From Muribaculum sp. (lineage in GTDB: Bacteria; Bacillota; Clostridia; Lachnospirales; Lachnospiraceae), in NCBI GenBank assembly GCA_023663505.1, contig JAMPHH010000085.1, positions 1 to 10,014 of the forward strand: a DNA stretch of 10,014 nucleotides, read 5' to 3'. Made by a program: the position numbers and the translations under genes. Positions 5,459 through 10,014 of the stretch are shown piece after piece (within the stretch, counting starts at the first letter, position 1; each line of letters opens with the position of its first letter). Below the pieces are notes generated by a model. It was not told the DNA's origin and ran no database searches. It saw only the letters and a list, made by a program, of their open reading frames with translations.

Positions 5459-6883
5459 GACAGTGCCGTGCTTCTTTACAGGACCGTCTTCACTCTTTGT
5501 GAACAGCATCTCGAACGCGCCGATCACATATTTTCTGGTGTCGGCAGCATTCACAATCTGATCTACATATCCCCTGCGGGCAGCATTGTTGACATTGAGG
5601 ATCTCCTTCTCATACTCCGCCGCCTTCTCGTCGATCACGTCCGCACCCTGACCGTCATACATGATCTTGGCAGCCAGCTTGCTGTCCATGGCGCCCACCT
5701 GAGCCTCGGGCCACGCCATCGTGATGTCCGCGCCGATCGCCTTGGAATTCATCGCCACGAAAGCCGTGCCGTATGCCTTGTCAATGATCACGTTCACCTT
5801 GGGCACCGTCGCGCTCGCAAAGGCATAAGTCAATCTTGCCGCTGCCTTGGCGATTCCCTTCTCGGAGCACATGGTAGCCTCATATCCCTTCACGTTGGTC
5901 AGGCTCAGCACCGGAATCCCAAAAGCATCACAGAAATTCACAAAATCCGCCGCCTTGTCACAGCCCTGTTTGGTGAGCACCGCGTCCATCTTTTCGGACA
6001 CCTTACCCTCCTCGTCACAGATCTCACAGCGGTTAGCCACCGCGCCCACGGTCATGCCGTTCAGCCGCATAAAGCCTGTCACCATCTGCTTCGCATAGTT
6101 TGCCTTTACCTCAAAGAATCTGTTGTTATCAGCCAAAATGGACAATGCGATAGAGGTATCTCCCACGCAGCCCGCGATCTCAGGATTCACGCGGTTCAGG
6201 TCGTCGCTGCAATCCTCCCCCGCATAGGACTCGTTGTTGGCGGGGAGGAATCCGATCAACTCACGAATCTGCGTCATGATCGTCGCCTCGTCAGCCACCA
6301 CGTCCACAATACCGCTCTCCTCGGACTGGAACGCGGCAGAGGAGGAATCGCACTTTGTGATCACATTGCCGTCCAGCGCGTTAGGCGCATTGACAAAAAG
6401 CTTCGCGTTCTTCTCCTCCATAAATGTAAAATCCGTCAGGGTAGGGAACAACGCCAAGCCACCCCCACAGGAACCGAGCACTGCGGTAATCTGGGGAATC
6501 ACGCCGCTGGCCGCGGTCTGCTTGGCATAGATCGTGCCAAATGCCGCAAGCGCGTCCGTCCCCTCCTGCAGTCTCACGCCCGCGCAATCCACCAACCCGA
6601 TCACGGGAGCTCCGGTCTTCATTGCCAGATCATAGAGATTGGCAATCTTTTTCGCATGCATTTCCCCGATGGTTCCGTTCATCACGGATGCATCCTGACT
6701 GTAGACATACACAAGATTACCATCGATCACTCCATAGCCGGTGATACACCCGTCAGAAGGAGTTTCAGTCGGTTTCATGTTAAAGTCAGTCGCTCTTGCC
6801 GTGACAAGCCCGCCGATTTCAACGAAACTGTTGTCGTCGAGTAAAGCGGTAATTCTTTGACTCGCTTTTGAAGTAGTACTCAT
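5456..6883 (-). CDS. Acyl-CoA-type biotin-dependent carboxyltransferase (MmdA / 12S / PccB-like, divergent)
   Basis: This 475-residue cytoplasmic enzyme belongs to the crotonase-fold carboxyltransferases that move a carboxyl group between an acyl-CoA (methylmalonyl-, glutaconyl- or malonyl-CoA) and biotin. The N-terminal half contains GYGVIDGNLVYVYSQDASV and NGTIGEMHAKKI (about 49-80), VDCAGVRLQEG (98-108), and the oxyanion-hole glycines GSCGGGLALF (137-146). The C-terminal half contains NRFFEVKANYAKQMVTGF (254-271), KAADFVNFCDAFGIPVLS, and the second oxyanion-hole site KAYGTAFVAM (369-378). It lacks the roughly 35 residues that usually precede 'LLDxGSFxE', and has an atypical NRCEICDEEGKVSEKMD segment (285-300, CxxC) in place of a shorter loop. 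The substrate may therefore differ from methylmalonyl-CoA. GGAGGG lies eight bases before the ATG. It is the first gene of the five-gene operon. Confidence 0.88.
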   Translation of the reverse strand: MSTTSKASQRITALLDDNSFVEIGGLVTARATDFNMKPTETPSDGCITGYGVIDGNLVYVYSQDASVMNGTIGEMHAKKIANLYDLAMKTGAPVIGLVDCAGVRLQEGTDALAAFGTIYAKQTAASGVIPQITAVLGSCGGGLALFPTLTDFTFMEEKNAKLFVNAPNALDGNVITKCDSSSAAFQSEESGIVDVVADEATIMTQIRELIGFLPANNESYAGEDCSDDLNRVNPEIAGCVGDTSIALSILADNNRFFEVKANYAKQMVTGFMRLNGMTVGAVANRCEICDEEGKVSEKMDAVLTKQGCDKAADFVNFCDAFGIPVLSLTNVKGYEATMCSEKGIAKAAARLTYAFASATVPKVNVIIDKAYGTAFVAMNSKAIGADITMAWPEAQVGAMDSKLAAKIMYDGQGADVIDEKAAEYEKEILNVNNAARRGYVDQIVNAADTRKYVIGAFEMLFTKSEDGPVKKHGTV

Positions 6884-6954
6884 GCTTTCAGCCCTCCATT
6901 TATAATAATAAAAATCTTAACAAAGCGATGCAGGGACTACGCCCTATATTTTGT

Positions 6955-6970
6955 CCATGACAGTATACCA
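6955..6970 (-). promoter_or_regulatory. Putative extended -10 promoter of the decarboxylase operon
   Basis: On the minus strand TGG-TATACT (6970-6962) is a good extended -10 element. No convincing -35 hexamer is present at 16-18 bases, because the upstream DNA is the terminator hairpin of the previous gene. Transcription would start near 6955, giving a leader of about 70 bases with only a small GGG/CCC hairpin. Confidence 0.5.
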
Positions 6971-6971
6971 C

Positions 6972-7001
6972 AAAAAAAGCAACTCGCCTAGAACGAATTG
7001 C
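6972..7001 (-). terminator. Intrinsic terminator of the scpAB-carboxypeptidase transcript
   Basis: On the minus strand GCAATTCG pairs with CGAGTTGC (one G-U pair) around a seven-base loop (6987-6993), followed by seven T (6978-6972). Eight T also follow the hairpin on the plus strand (7003-7010), so it could act in both directions. Confidence 0.85.
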
Positions 7002-7039
7002 ATTTTTTTTACAAAAAGTTACAGATATGAGATAAATGA

Positions 7040-8410
7040 CTATAAAATCAAGAATCGTCCGAAGACCTGCTCCACACACCACGGAAGCTCCACCCGCTCC
7101 ACACCGCCCTTTGTCACGATCGTCTCCGTAAGGTATACCCTGCCGTCCACACTGTAAGAGATCTGTCCCACGGGTGTCCCCGAGAGCACGGGAGCCTGTA
7201 AGCTATTCCTGAGCTCACACTCCACCTTGATCTCCTCGTCCTCCCTGAGAAGCAGTCCCTTGCACTCCTCGTCCTCCTGCGAATTGTCCGCATGGCCGCC
7301 GCTCCCGTCATGACGCTCCATGATCTCCAGATCCACAAGCGCCGTCCCCCCGAGGACAGAGGTCTGACCGTCCTCCACGGGCAGCGCCCTCAGGCGGCCC
7401 TCGTCATAAGCCGTCTCCTCCCCCAAGAATTCCCTGTATTGGTAATTCGCCAGTCCGTATTCCATCAATTCCCGCGTGTCACTCCATTTATAGGTTTTAT
7501 TATTGGGCCAGCCACATGCCAATAACGCCACGATCAAGGTCTTACCGTCGCGCTCCAACGCTCCCACATAGCAATATCCCGCCTTGTTGGTAAATCCCGT
7601 CTTCCCGCTGAACGCGCCGTCCATCATGCCGAGGAACGCATTGTGATTCACACAGGTCACGTTCCTGCCGTTCTCGTAAAAGGAATAGCTCTGTGTGCGG
7701 GTGATCTCGCGAAACACATCTCTCCCCGGGGACTCCTTCACACAATACGCCATGATCCTTGCAAGCTCCGCCGCGGTTGTGCAATGCTCCCGCTCCACGC
7801 TCTCCCCTGCCGCGTTCTCAAGGGTCTCCGTGGCGTCCAGTCCGTTGGGCGTGATAAACCATGTGTTCTCACAGCCCAGCTCCGCCGCCTTCGCATTCAT
7901 CAGACCCGCAAATGCCTTCACCGCCTGCTTGCTCTCCTCCACGGTATATTCAGACGTGTTTTTCCCCGCAAGCTCCTCCGAGAGATACCGTTTGCCGATA
8001 TATTCCGCCAGTACCACCGCGGTGTCATTGTGGGACTCGAGCATCAGGGAGAACAGTAGGCTCCTCACCTGATATTCCTCCCCCTGCTTCGCGTAAAGCT
8101 TGACCTTGGGCATGGAAGCGGCATAGGCGGACACCTGCGCCATGTCGTCAAGCTTCCCCTGCTCCAGTACCAGAATACAGGTCATGATCTTGGTGGTGCT
8201 TGCCATAGCCATTGGAGTATCCCCCTCCTTCTCGTACAGGACCCTCCCCGAATCCGCGTCCAAAAGCACGGCAGCCGTGGCGTAAAGGCTAAGCTCCTGC
8301 CCCTGCACCTCGTCTGCCAGCACAGTCCCTCTCATGGCATTCATCACCAAAAAGGCGCAAAAAAGACCCCCTATCAGCCGCGCCATATGTACTCTATGGT
8401 TTTTCCGCAT
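7040..8410 (-). CDS. D-alanyl-D-alanine carboxypeptidase (low-molecular-mass PBP, peptidase S11)
   Basis: This secreted serine enzyme trims the terminal D-Ala from peptidoglycan pentapeptides, limiting cross-linking. An N-terminal signal peptide with a positive start and hydrophobic core ends near VLA|DE (about residue 32). The three active-site motifs of the family are present in order: SxxK as STTK (S71, K74), SxN as SHN (S126, N128), and KTG (270-272, SGKTGFT). The catalytic domain ends around 325 and is followed by a beta-rich, PBP5-type C-terminal domain containing an acidic stretch (about 365-385). The last residues (EQVFGRFLIL) may form the amphipathic membrane anchor usual in this family. 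At 456 residues it is slightly longer than typical DacA/DacF. GGAGG lies seven bases before the ATG, and the gene follows scpB by 59 bases. In Bacillus subtilis dacB also lies close to scpA-scpB. Whether this copy has a vegetative or sporulation role cannot be told. Confidence 0.93.
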   Translation of the reverse strand: MRKNHRVHMARLIGGLFCAFLVMNAMRGTVLADEVQGQELSLYATAAVLLDADSGRVLYEKEGDTPMAMASTTKIMTCILVLEQGKLDDMAQVSAYAASMPKVKLYAKQGEEYQVRSLLFSLMLESHNDTAVVLAEYIGKRYLSEELAGKNTSEYTVEESKQAVKAFAGLMNAKAAELGCENTWFITPNGLDATETLENAAGESVEREHCTTAAELARIMAYCVKESPGRDVFREITRTQSYSFYENGRNVTCVNHNAFLGMMDGAFSGKTGFTNKAGYCYVGALERDGKTLIVALLACGWPNNKTYKWSDTRELMEYGLANYQYREFLGEETAYDEGRLRALPVEDGQTSVLGGTALVDLEIMERHDGSGGHADNSQEDEECKGLLLREDEEIKVECELRNSLQAPVLSGTPVGQISYSVDGRVYLTETIVTKGGVERVELPWCVEQVFGRFLIL

Positions 8411-8469
8411 TGTCTTTCCTCCACACTGCGGTTTGCTAATATATATGAGGTCCGTCTTGGGATTTATGA

Positions 8470-9039
8470 TTATATGTCGAGAGAGAGCTGTATCTCTGCC
8501 TCCGCCTGCGCCTTAAACTCCTCGATCTGCACGGGATTGACCTCGGGAAGCTCCTCCAAGCTCTTTACCCCGAAGCATCTTAGGAACTGCTCCGTCGTTC
8601 CGAACAAAAGGGGACGTCCCGGCGCGTCCAGTCTTCCAAGCTCCGTGATCAGATCATATTCCAACAGCTTGTTGATCGCATGGTCACAGCTCACGCCTCG
8701 CACCTTCTCAACCTCCACCCTTGTGACCGGCTGTTTGTATGCGATAATCGAAAGTGTCTCCAATACCGTGTCCGTAAGCGCCATCTTTCTGGGCGCCTTG
8801 GCGATCTTGATCAAATACTCATACATCTGTGCCTTGGTGCAAAGCTGCACGGAGTTCTCGAACCAAGTGAGAGTGATCCCCCGATCCTCCTGCTTGTATC
8901 TTTCCTCCATTTCCTCGAGGAGCTCCTTGGTAGTCTTGACGTCCTCCTCTATCACCTCGGCAAGTCTCCCCACCTCCACGGATTCACCCATGGTAAACAG
9001 CACAGCCTCTATCACGGCAACAGCCTCTATACGCTCCAT
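8470..9039 (-). CDS. scpB: Segregation and condensation protein B
   Basis: This 189-residue cytoplasmic protein forms, with ScpA and SMC, the complex that compacts and segregates the chromosome; two ScpB molecules bind the centre of ScpA. It consists of two winged-helix domains. The first spans about residues 1-80 (MERIEAVAVIEAVLFTMGE). The second contains the family hallmarks ETLSIIAYKQPVTRVEVEKVRGV and GRLDAPGRPLLFGTTEQFL (about 97-165). The length is typical. The frame extends upstream to a GTG at 9063, but the ATG at 9039 has GGGAG five bases before it and matches the usual N-terminus, so I start there. The gap from scpA is 79 bases, larger than the overlap often seen between these genes, and I see no promoter or terminator in it. 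Confidence 0.95.
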   Translation of the reverse strand: MERIEAVAVIEAVLFTMGESVEVGRLAEVIEEDVKTTKELLEEMEERYKQEDRGITLTWFENSVQLCTKAQMYEYLIKIAKAPRKMALTDTVLETLSIIAYKQPVTRVEVEKVRGVSCDHAINKLLEYDLITELGRLDAPGRPLLFGTTEQFLRCFGVKSLEELPEVNPVQIEEFKAQAEAEIQLSLDI

Positions 9040-9118
9040 ATTTACTCCCTTCCGCCCTGACACTTCCCTGCCTCGTTCGTCTCACGACAACACCTCGGCA
9101 TTCCGTTGAACCGTTACG

Positions 9119-9865
9119 TCACGCCACATTCGACGTGATCATGATATCGTCAAAGATATCCTCCTGACTGACAGAGATCCTGCCCGTCTTCATCATTTCC
9201 AAAATGATCAGAAAGGTCACGATCAGCTCCGCCCTGCTCCTCTGCTTCTCCAACAGCTTCCTGAAGCTGAAGCTCTTGTGCTCCCTTGCATACGCCTCCA
9301 CATACAGGGTCTTTAGATCCATGTCGATCTCGTCCTTCTCAATCTTCCCGTACTGACTGCGGATCGGGTCGATCTTATCCTCCTGCCTGCGCACGATCGA
9401 CTTGAATATCTCATGAAGCCTGCTCAGCGTCATATCACCGATCAGCTCCTCGTAATCGATGGGCTGTCTGTATGCCGCAACCTCCTCGGGAAGCTGCTGC
9501 TTCCTGTAAAGATTGTGTGCGGCGTCCACCTGCCTGTCACGAAGCTCGTATGCCATATATTTGCACATCTTGTACTCCAACAGCTTTTGCACCAATTCCG
9601 CTCTGGGGTCCTGCTCCTCCCCCTCCTCGTCCACTTCCTTGGGAAGCAGCATACGGCATTTGATGTCGATCAGAGTTGCCGCCATGACAAGGAATTCGCT
9701 CATCACGTTCATGTCATCGGTCTCCATCTGCTTTATGTAATCCAGATATTGCTCCGTGATCTCCACGATCGGGATATCATAGATATCTATTTTGTTTTTC
9801 TCAATCAGGTGAAGCAACAGATCCAGTGGACCCTCGAATGCCTCCAATTTCACAGGTATCGCCAT
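9119..9865 (-). CDS. scpA: Segregation and condensation protein A (kleisin)
   Basis: This 248-residue kleisin bridges the SMC head domains and binds ScpB. The N-terminus is the classical ScpA start, MAIPVKLEAFEGPLDLLLHLIEKNKIDIYDIPI, followed by the helical segment ITEQYLDYIKQ...EFLVMAATLIDIKCRMLLP. An acidic variable linker (about 77-90, VDEEGEEQDPRAE) follows. The C-terminal winged helix ends with VTFLIILEMMKTGRISVSQEDIFDDIMI (about 213-243), which docks on SMC. The length is normal. The start is fixed by homology; the ribosome binding site is weak, since GGAAGG lies fourteen bases upstream and the closer sequence is AT-rich. The leader immediately upstream is a structured repeat region, and any promoter lies beyond the window or inside the repeat. 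Confidence 0.95.
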   Translation of the reverse strand: MAIPVKLEAFEGPLDLLLHLIEKNKIDIYDIPIVEITEQYLDYIKQMETDDMNVMSEFLVMAATLIDIKCRMLLPKEVDEEGEEQDPRAELVQKLLEYKMCKYMAYELRDRQVDAAHNLYRKQQLPEEVAAYRQPIDYEELIGDMTLSRLHEIFKSIVRRQEDKIDPIRSQYGKIEKDEIDMDLKTLYVEAYAREHKSFSFRKLLEKQRSRAELIVTFLIILEMMKTGRISVSQEDIFDDIMITSNVA

Positions 9866-9892
9866 TTTTAATAACCATGCCTTCCCGCAACC

Positions 9893-9940
9893 CGCGAACT
9901 TTCATGCGTTTTTTACGCATTGCGCAGGCACAAATTCGCG
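9893..9940. repeat. Nested hairpin in the scpA leader
   Basis: CGCGAA (9893-9898) can pair with TTCGCG (9935-9940). Within it ATGCGT (9904-9909) pairs with ACGCAT (9915-9920) around TTTTT. The structure begins 27 bases upstream of the scpA start codon. Confidence 0.6.
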
Positions 9941-10014
9941 ATTGAAAAATCTTTGATTTTTCAATCTAATCCCCATTTCTGCGCTGCTTTTGCGCATAAG
10001 CAACTTTGTGTCAA
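9921..10014. repeat. Dispersed intergenic repeat, copy 2 (order A then B, cut by window edge)
   Basis: Positions 9973-10014 repeat the A part of 4549-4590 at 36 of 42 bases. Positions 9921-9970 correspond to the B part of 4591-4638. On the minus strand A precedes B here, the reverse of copy 1. The order is as expected if the unit can occur as a tandem array, and the sequence beyond 10014 probably continues the repeat. It makes up the far upstream leader of scpA. Confidence 0.65.
9940..9966. repeat. Perfect 12-bp inverted repeat with 3-base loop
   Basis: GATTGAAAAATC (9940-9951) and GATTTTTCAATC (9955-9966) are exact reverse complements separated by TTT. It has no trailing T-run in either direction, so it is not a typical terminator. 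It lies inside the dispersed repeat, where copy 1 shows a decayed version (4611-4638). Confidence 0.85.

Noticed and set aside
5441..6844. A 467-codon plus-strand open frame opposite the acyl-CoA-type carboxyltransferase
   Set aside because: It is exactly antisense to a gene with clear family motifs, is rich in His and Arg as antisense shadows of G/C-rich genes are, and shows no recognisable domain.
6884..6961. A riboswitch or attenuator in the leader of the decarboxylase operon
   Set aside because: The leader is only about 70 bases, with one weak three-to-four base stem and no terminator-like structure.
8387..9109. A 240-codon plus-strand open frame opposite scpB
   Set aside because: Serine-rich low-complexity translation antisense to a convincing scpB; no ribosome binding site or family resemblance.
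9940..9966. The perfect hairpin as an intrinsic terminator
   Set aside because: Neither strand has a T-run right after the stem, and the sequence is part of a dispersed repeat.
1..10014. CRISPR array, tRNA/rRNA genes, transposase or phage genes
   Set aside because: No regularly spaced direct repeats, no cloverleaf or rRNA-like sequence, and no recognisable mobile-element protein was seen on either strand.

Overview
The window looks like a piece of a Clostridia (Firmicutes) chromosome, most probably Lachnospiraceae. The reasons are the low-GC-Gram-positive gene set (scpA-scpB next to a D-Ala-D-Ala carboxypeptidase), a Na+-pumping decarboxylase operon of the type seen in anaerobic gut Clostridia, strong AGGAGG-type ribosome binding sites, and short structured intergenic repeats. 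The assignment rests on recognising protein families by eye, not on a search. All ten genes lie on the minus strand, so transcription runs from high to low coordinates.

Layout in transcription order. (1) 10014-9866 is a repeat-rich leader with hairpins. (2) 9865-8470 holds scpA and scpB, the kleisin and winged-helix partners of SMC. (3) 8410-7040 is a secreted penicillin-binding D-alanyl-D-alanine carboxypeptidase, closed by a strong intrinsic terminator at 6972-7001. (4) An extended -10 promoter at 6962-6970 precedes a five-gene operon at 6883-1488. Its genes are an acyl-CoA-type biotin-dependent carboxyltransferase, a lipoprotein-OadG (gamma) fusion, a free biotin carrier, the Na+-transporting beta subunit, and an OadA/5S-type carboxyltransferase lacking its own biotin domain. 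A hairpin plus U-rich tract at 1431-1472 ends it. (5) 1166-1391 is a large nested palindrome with no gene. (6) 1044-265 is a Cof-type HAD phosphatase overlapping, by 13 bases, an HD-domain hydrolase that runs off the left edge. These last two genes are visibly richer in A/T at third codon positions than the rest.

How the genes work together. The operon encodes all parts of a membrane biotin-dependent decarboxylase: carboxyl group taken from a substrate, carried on biotin, and released as CO2 at the beta subunit while Na+ is exported. It is notable because two different carboxyltransferases (one acyl-CoA-type, one oxaloacetate/pyruvate-type) sit with a single biotin carrier and a single membrane pump. 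This suggests either two entry points for carboxyl groups or a transcarboxylase-like exchange between an acyl-CoA and pyruvate/oxaloacetate, coupled to Na+ transport. The most unusual non-coding signals are the 226-base nested palindrome and a dispersed repeat whose two parts occur in opposite order at 4549-4638 and 9921-10014. In the first location the repeat fills nearly the whole gap between two operon genes.
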